A DNA stretch of 38,030 bases. Source: CAYNFH01 sp964396385. GTDB lineage: Bacteria; Armatimonadota; Chthonomonadetes; Chthonomonadales; CAJBBX01. The stretch covers positions 1 through 38,030 of the forward strand of contig CAYNFH010000033.1 in assembly GCA_964396385.1 (NCBI GenBank), written 5' to 3'. The translations under genes and the position numbers were made by a program. Positions 1-7,486 of this stretch are shown here, one piece after another; position 1 is the stretch's first letter; each line of letters opens with the position of its first letter. The notes beneath the pieces were generated by a model, which was not told where the DNA came from, ran no database searches, and saw nothing but the letters and a program-made list of their open reading frames with translations.

Positions 1-1152
1 GATGGTGAGGATGTTCTTCTCAATGGAGTTGAGCTTGTGCAGCACGGAGTACTGGGTAGTCGTCTTGCCGGATCCTGTCGGGCCCGTTGAGAGCACCATT
101 CCGTTCGGCTGGATAACGAGGTCCTCCAGTTGGGCCTGGGTCTCGGCGGAGAAGCCGAGCTTGTTGAGGCCGATGAGGATGCTGCTCTTGTCCAGGATTC
201 TGCAGACGATTTTCTCGCCGAAGATGGTGGGCAGGCAGGAGACGCGGAGGTCGTAGTCCTTGTTCTCGTAGCGGATGGGGATACGCCCGTCCTGCGGGAT
301 GCGGCGCTCGGCAATGTTCATCTCCGCCATGATCTTAAAGCGAGAGATGAGCGGCGGCTGAATGTACTTCGGCATCGTCATCGTCTCGTGGAGCACGCCG
401 TCCACGCGGTAGCGGATGCGCAGCCCGCGCCGATCCGGCTCGATGTGGATGTCCGATGCGCTCTCCTTGATGGCCTGCTGGACGATGGTGTTGGCGACCC
501 GGATGATGGGCGCCTCCTCCGCCATGGCGGCGACGCTCTCCTCATCGTCCTCCATCTTAGCGTAGTCGCCGGAGGAGCCGACCTTGGCGATGTCCTCCTT
601 CATGAGGTTGACGAGGTCGCTGGCGCCTCCCCCGCCACCCGCCCCACCCTTGAGCGGGTTCATGCCGGGGGAGGCCGCGCCCTTGCCGTTGCCGGGCGCG
701 AGATCCGCGGTGGTTCCGCCGTAGACGCGCGCGATGGCGTCCTCTATGTCGCCAGCGGCGGCCAGGACCGCTTTGACGGTACAGCGGGAGACCATACGCA
801 GGTCGTCCGCGGCGTACGGGTTGTTGATGTCTGCCATTGCGACGTGGAGCGTATTGGTGTTGCTGTCCTTCTTAACGGGGATGACGTTGTGGCGCTTGGC
901 GATATGCTCCGGCACCACATTGACCGCGCTGGGATCCGGGGCGAATCGGGAGAGATCCACGAAAGGCATGCCCAGCTCCTGCGCCTTCGCCTTGGTCACG
1001 TCCCGTTCCGATGCGAGCCCCTGCTCGACCAAGATCTTGCCCAGGTCGCCGCGAGTGGTCTTCGCCGCTTCCTCCGCTTGCCGGAGCTGTTCTGGTGTGA
1101 TGAGTTTCTCCTGCACCAGAAACTCGCCCACGCTCCTCCTGGCCATCACCAT
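1..1152 (-). CDS. pilB: Type IV pilus assembly ATPase PilB (GspE family), C-terminus cut by window edge
   Basis: The 384 visible residues begin MVMARRSVGEFLVQEKLITP, an MshEN/T2SSE_N-type domain (about residues 5-160). A Gly-rich linker (about 165-180) and the start of the secretion ATPase core follow. The arginine-rich segment IHIEPDRRGLRIRYRVDG and the Walker A motif GPTGSGKTT are visible near the edge; Walker B and the C-terminal zinc motif lie outside. PilB is the cytoplasmic hexameric ATPase that drives type IV pilus extension. The start at 1152 has AAGGTG 7 nt upstream; a second in-frame ATG lies at 1146. A promoter lies at 1251-1279. The DUF1559 prepilin at 4991 is a plausible substrate-type partner. 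GspE of a type II system is the alternative name. Confidence 0.93.
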   Translation of the reverse strand, partial: MVMARRSVGEFLVQEKLITPEQLRQAEEAAKTTRGDLGKILVEQGLASERDVTKAKAQELGMPFVDLSRFAPDPSAVNVVPEHIAKRHNVIPVKKDSNTNTLHVAMADINNPYAADDLRMVSRCTVKAVLAAAGDIEDAIARVYGGTTADLAPGNGKGAASPGMNPLKGGAGGGGGASDLVNLMKEDIAKVGSSGDYAKMEDDEESVAAMAEEAPIIRVANTIVQQAIKESASDIHIEPDRRGLRIRYRVDGVLHETMTMPKYIQPPLISRFKIMAEMNIAERRIPQDGRIPIRYENKDYDLRVSCLPTIFGEKIVCRILDKSSILIGLNKLGFSAETQAQLEDLVIQPNGMVLSTGPTGSGKTTTQYSVLHKLNSIEKNILTI

Positions 1153-1250
1153 TGTCGCGCACCTTGCCTCTCGTAATAGTCTCGATATGGTCCGGCCACC
1201 TGGCCGGTGGCGCTAATTGCCTGTCTTGTTGCGTACCGCAGAATTGCGGG

Positions 1251-1279
1251 ATTATAACATACGGCCCTGAGCAGGGCAA
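1251..1279 (-). promoter_or_regulatory. Sigma70-type promoter of pilB
   Basis: On the minus strand TTGCCC (1279-1274), a 17-bp spacer and a perfect TATAAT (1256-1251) lie about 100 nt before the pilB start. This leaves an untranslated leader of roughly 90 nt. Confidence 0.6.
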
Positions 1280-1308
1280 GCGGGATATGCCCGCCTGCCG
1301 CTGGAGTA

Positions 1309-1374
1309 ATGGAGTGGTGGAGTACTGAAGTGATGTACCCGATTCCGGATCCCAACACTCCATCACTCCTTCAG
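1309..1374. repeat. Inverted short-tandem repeat (TGGAGT/ACTCCA family)
   Basis: The left arm carries repeated TGGAGT-like units (for example TGGAGTAATGGAGTGGTGGAG). The right arm (1350-1374) carries the complement ACTCCATCACTCCTTCAGTCC. The arms are separated by a short spacer and could fold as one imperfect hairpin. The right arm contains the last codons and TGA stop of aroE. Confidence 0.6.
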
Positions 1375-2301
1375 TCCATTGTTCCTCCCGCCAAGTCCCG
1401 CTAGCACCGCCCGCTCCATCACGTCTACCGGTGGGTCCATGCCCGTCCAGATTCGGAACGCCGCCGCGCCCTGGTGAACCAGCATCTGCACCCCATTCAG
1501 CGTGGCCGCCCCCGCCGCTCGGGCGGCTCGCAGCAGTGCCGTCTCCGGCGGGTTGTAGATAAGATCGTAAACCAGCAGCCCCGCCCTGAACGCTTGGACT
1601 GGGACGTCCGGCATCTCGTCTTCTCGCGGGTGCATACCAACGGACGTACAGTTCACGAGCAGGTCCGCGCGCGCGACGGCCGCGCCGAGTGCCTCTCGAT
1701 CTCCCGCATCCAGAGCGTTGGCCGCCTGCCTGCCGGCAAGGGCATTGACCTCATCGGCCAGGCACCGGGCACGCTCCAGGGTCCGGTTTGCCAGCACGAC
1801 AGACGCGCCCTCTCGGGCCAGCCGGTGGGCCACCGACCGTGCCGCGCCCCCGGCGCCCAGGAGCACCGCGACGCCGCCGGACGGTATCCAGCCCAGGCGC
1901 GCCAGCGGGGCGGCAAACCCGTCGCCGTCGGTGTTATATCCGACCAGTCGACCATCCACATTGTGGACCGTGTTCACCGCGCCGATGGCCCTCGCCTCGG
2001 CAGCCACCTCGTCCAGAAACGGAAGGACGCGCTCTTTGTGCGGGATCGTGAGGTTGATACCTACAATCCCAAGGGTAGTAAGGCTGTGGATCGCCGGACC
2101 GATGTCGTCCGGCCGGACGGAGAAAGGAATATAAGTGTAATGAAGGCCCAATGCGGCAATTGCCGCATTGTGCATCGCGGGGGAGAGTGAGTGCTCGACC
2201 GGGCAGCCGAACACCCCCAGCACCCTGGTATGCCCCGTGATGCCTATGAGAGTCAATCCCCCTGGTTTACCGACGACTCCCTCAAGGGGATTGTTCCACA
2301 C
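1363..2301 (-). CDS. aroE: Shikimate dehydrogenase (NADP-dependent)
   Basis: This 312-residue enzyme reduces 3-dehydroshikimate to shikimate in the cytoplasmic aromatic amino acid pathway. Visible signatures are the substrate-binding SLSPAMHN, the catalytic-lysine segment NLTIPHKE, NTDGDGF, the Rossmann loop GAGGAARSV with NRT for NADP, and a C-terminal QMLVHQGAAAF. The GTG start at 2301 gives about 25 residues before the usual N-terminus (VLGVFGCPVEHS). A later TTG or GTG start is possible because the ribosome site is not clear. The final codons GLKE and the stop lie inside a dispersed repeat. No operon partner is seen. Confidence 0.93.
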   Translation of the reverse strand: MWNNPLEGVVGKPGGLTLIGITGHTRVLGVFGCPVEHSLSPAMHNAAIAALGLHYTYIPFSVRPDDIGPAIHSLTTLGIVGINLTIPHKERVLPFLDEVAAEARAIGAVNTVHNVDGRLVGYNTDGDGFAAPLARLGWIPSGGVAVLLGAGGAARSVAHRLAREGASVVLANRTLERARCLADEVNALAGRQAANALDAGDREALGAAVARADLLVNCTSVGMHPREDEMPDVPVQAFRAGLLVYDLIYNPPETALLRAARAAGAATLNGVQMLVHQGAAAFRIWTGMDPPVDVMERAVLAGLGGRNNGLKE

Positions 2302-2489
2302 CCATTATATAGCAAGTCCAGGCAGTTTGACCAGTCCGGAGACAGTAGCGGAACAACTACAATCTCATCATCGCGAGCACCCGAGTAGCCCCGGGCCTCC
2401 GTGCCCGGGTTGCGTCCAGAGCCGGGCAGGAACGCATGCAGCTCCGCTGCTACTCCATTCTTGCCCGTCGCTTAACGGCTGACAGAGAA

Positions 2490-3098
2490 CTACTCAATCT
2501 CTCCCCGTCGCCGGAAGTAGGCCAGGAGGAGCTTTTCCGCTACGCGGCTCACCTTGGTGCCGACGAACTCCCTGCGCGCCATCGGCTTCACCATGATGCT
2601 ATAGACGCCAGAGCGGTTGGCGCCCCAGACGTCCGTGAACATCTGGTCCCCCACCATCACCGTGTTCGCCGGGTCCACCGCCAGTTCCTGCATGGCGGCC
2701 CGAAATCCCCGCTTGCGCGGTTTCCAGGCGCGGCGGACGTAGGGGATGTCCAGCTCCTCGGACAGCTTCTTGAGACGCCGACCGAAGCGCGTGTTGGAGA
2801 CCAGGCACAGCTTGATTCCGGCGGCTTTCAGGTCCGCCAGCCAGGCCAGCACGGCGTCCGGAACGTCGTGCCGCTGCCAGCCCACCAGCGTATTGTCCAG
2901 GTCCAGCAGCACTGCCTGGATTCCGGCGGCGATGAGGTCCTGAACGCTCACCTCCGTCACGCCGCTATGGCAAAAGCGCCGGGGGCAGAAAGTGAAAAGG
3001 CCCTTTCGCGGAAGGTGAGAGGTGAGAGGCGAGAGGTGAGAGGTGGATGCCGCCTGTTCAGGCGTTCGGGCGTTCAGGCGTTCGGCGTTGGGATTCAT
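2490..3098 (-). CDS. YqeG family HAD IIIA-type phosphatase
   Basis: The gene encodes 202 residues. The HAD core begins near residue 60 with LLDLDNTLVGW (nucleophile and acid/base Asp). It continues with LVSNTR (motif II Ser/Thr), a KPRKRGF lysine segment and VGDQMFTDVWGAN (motif III/IV). This matches the short YqeG family, whose physiological substrate is not settled. The start overlaps the mltG stop as ATGA (3095-3098), so translation is probably coupled in the ruvX-mltG-yqeG operon. The first ~33 residues are not family-like. They are encoded by two intergenic repeat families (GTGAGAGG units and GTTCAGGC units), giving SHLSPLTSHL and ERLNARTPE. Confidence 0.85.
   Translation of the reverse strand: MNPNAERLNARTPEQAASTSHLSPLTSHLPRKGLFTFCPRRFCHSGVTEVSVQDLIAAGIQAVLLDLDNTLVGWQRHDVPDAVLAWLADLKAAGIKLCLVSNTRFGRRLKKLSEELDIPYVRRAWKPRKRGFRAAMQELAVDPANTVMVGDQMFTDVWGANRSGVYSIMVKPMARREFVGTKVSRVAEKLLLAYFRRRGEIE
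3013..3045. repeat. GTGAGAGG tandem repeat
   Basis: Four to five degenerate GTGAGAGG units occur in tandem, and a shorter copy lies at 23706-23722. Here the repeat lies inside the N-terminal coding region of yqeG. Confidence 0.6.
3055..3092. repeat. GTTCAGGC-family tandem repeat
   Basis: The units are GTTCAGGC, GTTCGGGC, GTTCAGGC and GTTCGGCG. Related copies lie at 6306-6342, 7461-7486, 14441-14517 and 20553-20599. This one encodes the first residues of yqeG. Confidence 0.6.
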
Positions 3099-4129
3099 TG
3101 CAGTGTTTGCTTGGCCCGGAGGGCGCGAAAGCGGGCGACGTTCTGTAGGTGCTCGGCTTCCGTACGGCTGAAGACGTGCGCTCCGCCCGGCCCGGCTACA
3201 TAGAACAGGTACGGGTTGCGCTCCGGATTCAGCGCCGCCGTGAGCGCGTCGAGTCCGGGGGACGCAATGGGCCCCGGCGGCAGGCCGGCGTGCCGGTAGG
3301 TGTTGTAGGGTGAGTCTACGTTCAGGTCGGCGTAGGTGACACGGCTCTTATGGTGACCTTCGGCGTAGAGCACAGACGCGTCAATCTGAAGCCGCATCTT
3401 GTGGGACAGCCGGTTCTCTATGACGCCGGCGATGCGGGGCCGATCCTGCGGAACCTCCGCTTCGCGCTCTATGAGGGATGCGATCGTCACGATCTGATTG
3501 AGCGAGTGATGGCTCGCCTGAATGGCCGCCTTGTTGGGCCGGTAGAAGCGCGAGACAAATGTATCCACCATCTCCTGCGCCACCTTCTCCGGCCGCATGT
3601 TGGCTTTGAAGAGGTAGGTCTCCGGATACAGATACCCTTCCAGGCCGGAGGAGGGGATGGTGAACGGGGCGCTAACCGGCGGATCGTCGCTTTCCGCGAC
3701 CGTGAGGAAGGTCTCCGGATTCGGGACCACCTGCCTGGCGGCCAGAGTCTGCGCGATCTGGCGGGCGGTGAATCCCTCCGGGATCGTGACTTTGATCTGG
3801 CCGGTCTCGCGTGGTCCCTGCTCCAGCCGGTCGGCGATCTCCGATAGCCGCATATCCGGCGAGAGGCGGTAAGCGCCGCTGCGAATGCGGGTCCAGCCTC
3901 CGCGCCGGCCGAGCGTCCAGAGGAAGGCCCAACGGCTGCGGATGACCCCGCGCTCCTCGAGCATATTCGCCACCTGCGTCGGGCTCTCTCCGCGCTTGAC
4001 GCGCACGTTGACCGGGTGGTAGCTGCTCGATGCGGGCCTGGTGGCGTAGAGGTTCCACCACGCCAGGACAACCGCGATGACGGTGAGGGGCACTGCGAGG
4101 CAGCAGCCGGCAAGCTTGAGCTTTCTCAC
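3095..4129 (-). CDS. mltG: Endolytic peptidoglycan transglycosylase MltG (YceG-like)
   Basis: This 344-residue inner-membrane enzyme cleaves nascent glycan strands and is thought to set their length. One N-terminal membrane segment (about residues 7-27) is followed by a LysM-like region (VKRGESPTQVANMLEERGVI). The YceG domain contains GLEGYLYPETY, the catalytic-Glu motif IASLIEREA (E221 by count) and LQIDASVLYA. Length and motif order match the family. It overlaps ruvX at 4126-4129 and yqeG at 3095-3098 by ATGA, so the three genes form one tightly coupled operon. Confidence 0.94.
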   Translation of the reverse strand: MRKLKLAGCCLAVPLTVIAVVLAWWNLYATRPASSSYHPVNVRVKRGESPTQVANMLEERGVIRSRWAFLWTLGRRGGWTRIRSGAYRLSPDMRLSEIADRLEQGPRETGQIKVTIPEGFTARQIAQTLAARQVVPNPETFLTVAESDDPPVSAPFTIPSSGLEGYLYPETYLFKANMRPEKVAQEMVDTFVSRFYRPNKAAIQASHHSLNQIVTIASLIEREAEVPQDRPRIAGVIENRLSHKMRLQIDASVLYAEGHHKSRVTYADLNVDSPYNTYRHAGLPPGPIASPGLDALTAALNPERNPYLFYVAGPGGAHVFSRTEAEHLQNVARFRALRAKQTLQ

Positions 4130-4608
4130 TCCGCCCCCCCCGGCCCCAATTCTGGGGGAGCTTCCTGAAGAACGTGGGAGGTGGCTGCGCGGTTGCGAGT
4201 GTCCAGGAAGCGCTGGAGGATGACGCTGGCGGCCATGGAGTCGACCACCTGCTTGCGCTGCTGGCGGCGGCGGTCCGCGGCGATGAGAATGCGTTCCACT
4301 TCGGCCGTGCTGAGGCGCTCGTCCTGCACGTGGATGGGCACCCGGACGTAGCGGCGTAGGGCGTCGATGAAGCTCGCCACCTTTTCGGCCTGTATGCCGC
4401 GTGAGCCGTCCAGCATCAGGGGCATCCCAACCACGATCTCGTGGATGCCTCGGTTCTCCACCAGGTCTCGCACGGCGGCCATGTCTTTGCGGTACCCCTC
4501 CTCCTGCCGCTGGAGGGTCTTGTCCGGGAAGGCAAACGTCTCCGTCTCGTCGCTGACAGCGACACCGATGGTCTTTTCACCAACGTCTAGGGCCAGGATT
4601 CGAGGCAT
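4126..4608 (-). CDS. ruvX: Putative pre-16S rRNA nuclease / Holliday junction resolvase-like YqgF (RuvX)
   Basis: The 160 residues start MPRILALDVGEKTIGVAVSD, the RNase H-like first strand with catalytic Asp8. VVGMPLMLDGS, DERLSTAEVERIL and the late acidic VDSMAASVILQRFL follow; all are YqgF hallmarks. Homologues process the 5' end of 16S rRNA in the cytoplasm. The start at 4608 was preferred over longer readings because GGAG lies 6 nt upstream and family similarity begins there. It is the first gene of the operon with mltG and yqeG; the pairing with mltG is common in bacteria. Confidence 0.92.
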   Translation of the reverse strand: MPRILALDVGEKTIGVAVSDETETFAFPDKTLQRQEEGYRKDMAAVRDLVENRGIHEIVVGMPLMLDGSRGIQAEKVASFIDALRRYVRVPIHVQDERLSTAEVERILIAADRRRQQRKQVVDSMAASVILQRFLDTRNRAATSHVLQEAPPELGPGGAE

Positions 4609-4623
4609 GCTAGGCTCCGGCGT

Positions 4624-4629
4624 ATTATA
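4624..4629 (-). promoter_or_regulatory. -10 element of the ruvX-mltG-yqeG operon
   Basis: A perfect TATAAT on the minus strand ends 15 nt before the ruvX ATG. No good -35 hexamer is seen 16-18 bp upstream, so the promoter may be of extended or activator-dependent type. Confidence 0.45.
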
Positions 4630-4780
4630 CCGGAGCAAGGATGCCGGAACGAGTCGCCTGTGGCCTTGCGTCGGGGCGAAGGAGAATCGGAAGCGAGTAG
4701 ATTCGCGGTCCGAATCATGTGTAGACTGCGGCAGAGCCGATCTGGCAACACAAAACCTGCACAAAAGTTGAAAATACCTC

Positions 4781-4807
4781 TTGACGCGGCGTATCTGTTG
4801 CTATAAG
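4781..4807 (+). promoter_or_regulatory. Possible prepilin promoter
   Basis: TTGACG (4781-4786) and TATAAG (4802-4807) are separated by 15 bp, shorter than ideal. A start near 4814 would leave a leader of about 175 nt before the prepilin. Confidence 0.4.
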
Positions 4808-4860
4808 CTGGATGGAACAGCGCTGTGTTGCATGAGGAGGTGATCGCCACCAGATAATTC

Positions 4861-4905
4861 TGTGCCGGTGATCGTCCGGTCGAAGCCGGATGTGCGCCCG
4901 GCACA
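4861..4905 (+). ncRNA. Structured 5' leader of the prepilin gene
   Basis: An outer 8-bp stem TGTGCCGG (4861-4868)/CCGGCACA (4898-4905) encloses an inner hairpin TCCGG (4875-4879)/CCGGA (4886-4890). It lies 85 nt before the start codon. I could not match it to a riboswitch class; the conserved c-di-GMP aptamer strings are not visible. Confidence 0.4.
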
Positions 4906-4990
4906 ATCTCTGTTCTAGACCCCTGCCCTAATTGAATTCGTCGGCGCACCATGCTGCGCAAGATGAAAACCCTGACTCCGGAGGCAGAAT

Positions 4991-5842
4991 ATGAAGCCGA
5001 AACTTTCTGGTTTTACTCTGATTGAGCTTCTCGTAGTGATCGCCATTATCGCGATACTGGCTGCTATCCTCTTCCCCGTCTTTGCCCAGGCCCGCGAAAA
5101 GGCCCGCGAGATCTCCTGCTTGAGCAATAACAAGCAGCTCGCCACAGCCGTGCTCATCTACTGCCAGGACTATGACGAGAACTTCCCCGGCTGGCCCGAC
5201 CCCCGCGCCAATCCCCTCTTCCGACGCTACGGCTGGCAGATGATCGTCAAGGTCATGGATCCGTACACGACGAACCGAAGGCTGTGGAGCTGCCCGAGCG
5301 CCAACCCACTCATCGACGAGAACAATGGAAAGCTATGGGGACCGAAGAACGATAAGTTCGCCTGTTCCCTAGCCTACAGCGAGTATCTCTACAACACCAA
5401 CCATGGGCGTGGCGCCCGGCCGGCGCAGCCTCCCTACTACGGAGTCTGGAACAACCAGGCCGCGCTGGCGAGCACCCGGGCCGGGGTGGCGCAGATCTGC
5501 ATCATGGCGGACTCCAGTTTTCCCGGCATTTTCAACGACTGGAGCAACTACGACGGTTACCGGATTGTGGGAGAGCCGAACCCTGCTTCCTTTGGACTGC
5601 TGCGCATCAAGTACGCAAACGGCGGCATTCGAGGCACCAAGGTCAATCCATGGTATCCTAACGGGCCGCGCCATATCGGCAACAGCGCCAACTGCATCTT
5701 CGCGGATGGGCACGCCAAGACGATAACCGGCGGCTCGATCCGGGGCGCGTACAACCCGGACCCGAAGAGCACAGACGCGGAGACCGGCGGCTTCCCCGAG
5801 TGGCCGGTTGTGAACCCGAACAACGTGCCACCGGGAGGATAA
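4991..5842 (+). CDS. Prepilin-type N-terminal cleavage/methylation protein, DUF1559 (H-X9-DG) family
   Basis: The 283 residues begin with a class III signal MKPKLSG followed by FTLIELLVVIAIIAILAAIL. Prepilin peptidase should cut after Gly7 and leave a methylated Phe, with the helix acting as membrane anchor and filament core. CLSNNKQLATAVLIYCQDYDE and the C-terminal RHIGNSANCIFADGHAK (the H-X9-DG signature) place it in the DUF1559 group, which is much expanded in Planctomycetota and Armatimonadota. GGAGG lies 6 nt before the ATG. The function of this minor pseudopilin group is unknown; surface or secretion pseudopili are possible. Confidence 0.93.
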   Translation: MKPKLSGFTLIELLVVIAIIAILAAILFPVFAQAREKAREISCLSNNKQLATAVLIYCQDYDENFPGWPDPRANPLFRRYGWQMIVKVMDPYTTNRRLWSCPSANPLIDENNGKLWGPKNDKFACSLAYSEYLYNTNHGRGARPAQPPYYGVWNNQAALASTRAGVAQICIMADSSFPGIFNDWSNYDGYRIVGEPNPASFGLLRIKYANGGIRGTKVNPWYPNGPRHIGNSANCIFADGHAKTITGGSIRGAYNPDPKSTDAETGGFPEWPVVNPNNVPPGG

Positions 5843-6103
5843 ATGATGGTTGTTGGGCCGGAGTTCAAGGGCAGAAGGCCGGAGTCCGCTCTGCGGACTC
5901 CGGCCCGGCACCGCGCCCGCCGCATCCTGGTACTCCCGGCGGCTGTGGTACTAGCAGCGTGCGCTTCCGGGTGCCACAAGCCTCACGAGAACGGGCCCGC
6001 GTCCGTCAATCAGCAAAGCGTGGAAATGGGCGGGCCGACACAACCATCCGAGGCAGCGCCCGCCGCTCTGGGCAGCGGCGCTTCTTCCACCGCTCCACAG
6101 TAG
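5843..6103 (+). CDS. Small putative lipoprotein, translationally coupled to the prepilin
   Basis: The 86-residue ORF starts directly after the prepilin TAA and shares its GGGAGGATAA ribosome site. A basic stretch (RHRARR) precedes a hydrophobic segment ILVLPAAVVLAACASGC with lipobox-like VLAAC or ASGC. The mature part is Ser/Ala/Pro/Gly-rich. Residues about 12-21 are encoded by a perfect 13-bp hairpin (5877-5905), which is odd for a signal peptide and lowers confidence. No known family is recognised. Confidence 0.5.
   Translation: MMVVGPEFKGRRPESALRTPARHRARRILVLPAAVVLAACASGCHKPHENGPASVNQQSVEMGGPTQPSEAAPAALGSGASSTAPQ
5877..5905. repeat. Perfect 13-bp palindrome
   Basis: GGCCGGAGTCCGC (5877-5889), a 3-nt loop and GCGGACTCCGGCC (5893-5905). 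No T-tract follows, so it is not a standard intrinsic terminator. It lies just after the prepilin stop and within the downstream small ORF. Confidence 0.6.
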
Positions 6104-6160
6104 GTGGCGCTCAGCTTTGAAGCCCGCAGCTCTCGCCTCCGGATGGCCGGGCAGAGGCAG

Positions 6161-6200
6161 AAAAATAGGCGGCCGGTAAAGGAGAGGAAACCCGGCCGCC
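6161..6200 (-). terminator. Intrinsic terminator downstream of parB
   Basis: Read on the minus strand, GGCGGCCGG (6200-6192) pairs with CCGGCCGCC (6176-6168). TATTTTT follows (6167-6161), 142 bp after the parB stop. The loop of 15 nt is long. Confidence 0.5.
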
Positions 6201-6305
6201 CCAGGAAGGAAGGTGAACTCGAATCTCGATCATTATTGGCAAAGGCCGGAGTATCTTTAGTGTCGCCGCCCCCCGCCCCTGAATCGCAGCCCGTGCTTCC
6301 TCCAC

Positions 6306-6342
6306 CTGAACACCCGAACACCTGAACACCTGAACACCTACC
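6306..6342. repeat. CTGAACAC-family tandem repeat
   Basis: Four units of CTGAACAC or CCGAACAC occur. This is the complement orientation of the GTTCAGG family and sits directly against the parB stop codon. Confidence 0.6.
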
Positions 6343-7250
6343 TAGACCGCCTCCCCTACCTCCAGCTTGCATTCCCGCAGGAGGCCATCTACGGAGAGCT
6401 TAAGGGAAGTGAGGACATCCATGATTTGCTCCACTTCCGTGCGCTTAAGCTCCGTGGGTCGGATAGCGTCCAGCGTGGGCAGGAACTGGATGATTGCCTG
6501 GGCGTGCCGGGAGAGGGACGGCGCCCCGTTCGGCTCCTCCACCACGGCTTCCAGGGGCTCCGCGTCGCGGAAGAACTTCACAAGGTGGTCCGTGGGCGAC
6601 TGGAGGATCTCGTCCGCCTGGTCCGGATGCTTCTTGAGCGCCTTGATCAGATTCTTCGTCTGGTCCGAGTTGATCTTCTCGTCCTTGATCTTGTCCACAA
6701 CCGCGTGCTGGAGCTCCGGGTCGTCATTGAGCTGCTTGAGGAAACGGGCGTGTTTCTCCGTAAGCTGGCCGTCCGCCGGGCGGTTGGGGCTGGAGACCAC
6801 CTCTTTGGCGATGGGCTCCGGCAGGTCCAGTAGGTCCAGCAAGTAGCCCACGGTGCGCTCGGACAGGCCAAGGCGAGCGCCGAGCTCCCGGTTAGTAGAG
6901 CCGATGGTCCGCTTGACGTGGTCGAGGGCGCGGGCCTTCTCCACGGGCTGGAGGTCCTCCCGCTGGAGGTTCTCTATGAGCTGCTCGGTGAGCACGTCGT
7001 CCCCCTCCACGGCCTTGACGATGCAGGGGATGGCGTCCAGCCCGGCCTGCTGGGCGGCCCGCCAGCGGCGCTCGCCGGTGACGATTTTGTACATGTTGAC
7101 GTTGGCCAGCGGGGTGACCGTGATGGGCTGGAGCATGCCGTGCTGGCGGATGCTGTCCGCCAGACCCTTGAGCCCCTCCTCGTCGTGGTGCTTCCGCGGC
7201 TGATCCGGGTCCTCTACGATCTGGGCGAGTTCGACGATCTGAATGTCCAC
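6342..7250 (-). CDS. parB: ParB/Spo0J-family chromosome partition protein
   Basis: The 302 residues show the N-terminal ParB domain (VELAQIVEDPDQPRKH), the CTPase/clamp motif KIVTGERRWRAAQQAG, box III LIENLQREDLQPVEKARAL and the helix-turn-helix ELGARLGLSERTVGYLL. A linker and C-terminal dimerisation region follow. It should bind parS sites and act with a ParA ATPase not present here. I chose GTG at 7250 because AGGAG lies 7 nt upstream and homology begins there; a longer reading to 7406 would run through the promoter. It is a neighbour of rsmG, as often seen near origins. No parS palindrome was recognised. Confidence 0.88.
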   Translation of the reverse strand: MDIQIVELAQIVEDPDQPRKHHDEEGLKGLADSIRQHGMLQPITVTPLANVNMYKIVTGERRWRAAQQAGLDAIPCIVKAVEGDDVLTEQLIENLQREDLQPVEKARALDHVKRTIGSTNRELGARLGLSERTVGYLLDLLDLPEPIAKEVVSSPNRPADGQLTEKHARFLKQLNDDPELQHAVVDKIKDEKINSDQTKNLIKALKKHPDQADEILQSPTDHLVKFFRDAEPLEAVVEEPNGAPSLSRHAQAIIQFLPTLDAIRPTELKRTEVEQIMDVLTSLKLSVDGLLRECKLEVGEAV

Positions 7251-7293
7251 GCGCTTTCTCCTGGACGGAATGCAGGTTACGCCAGATGCAGCG

Positions 7294-7352
7294 AAGGACG
7301 GGAAACGGAGCCCCGCGTTATGCGAGACTCGGTCTCCCGTCCTCCGTCTGGG
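7294..7352. repeat. GACGGGA/TCCCGTC inverted repeat
   Basis: GGACGGGA (7296-7303) faces TCCCGTCC (7335-7342), with similar sequence beyond. Related blocks lie at 23114-23160 and 34447-34503. This one lies in the parB leader. Confidence 0.5.
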
Positions 7353-7405
7353 AAGGGTGTTTGCCCGGTCCTGTGGCGTTACTATGGTTGGGTTGCTACC
7401 CCGCA

Positions 7406-7434
7406 ATTATAGCAGGCAGGCGGGCGGGCGTCAA
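7406..7434 (-). promoter_or_regulatory. Strong sigma70-type promoter of parB
   Basis: TTGACG (7434-7429), an exact 17-bp spacer and TATAAT (7411-7406) occur on the minus strand. The leader to the GTG at 7250 is about 150 nt and contains the GACGGGA inverted repeat. Confidence 0.75.
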
Positions 7435-7460
7435 TCGGGAACCAGGCACCAGGCATTTGT

Positions 7461-7486
7461 GCGTTCAGGCGTTCAGGTATTCGGGG
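7461..7486. repeat. GTTCAGGC-family repeat at the rsmG 3' end
   Basis: The units are GTTCAGGC, GTTCAGGT and ATTCGGGG. On the minus strand it encodes the last residues (PNT) and TGA stop of rsmG. Confidence 0.6.

Larger units (their letters stand above)
4609..4990. other. 382-bp divergent intergenic region
   Basis: The leftward ruvX promoter lies at one end and the prepilin promoter and leader at the other. No credible ORF is seen. The only clear structure is the nested hairpin at 4861-4905. Confidence 0.6.

Noticed and set aside
130..1176. 348-residue rightward frame over pilB
   Set aside because: It is the shadow of the pilB ATPase, whose Walker A motif and N-terminal domain are on the minus strand.
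4831..4860. Short ORF starting ATGAGGAGGTGA before the prepilin leader
   Set aside because: It stops after three codons. The GAGGAGGTGATC string looks like a ribosome site but has no ORF of useful length behind it.
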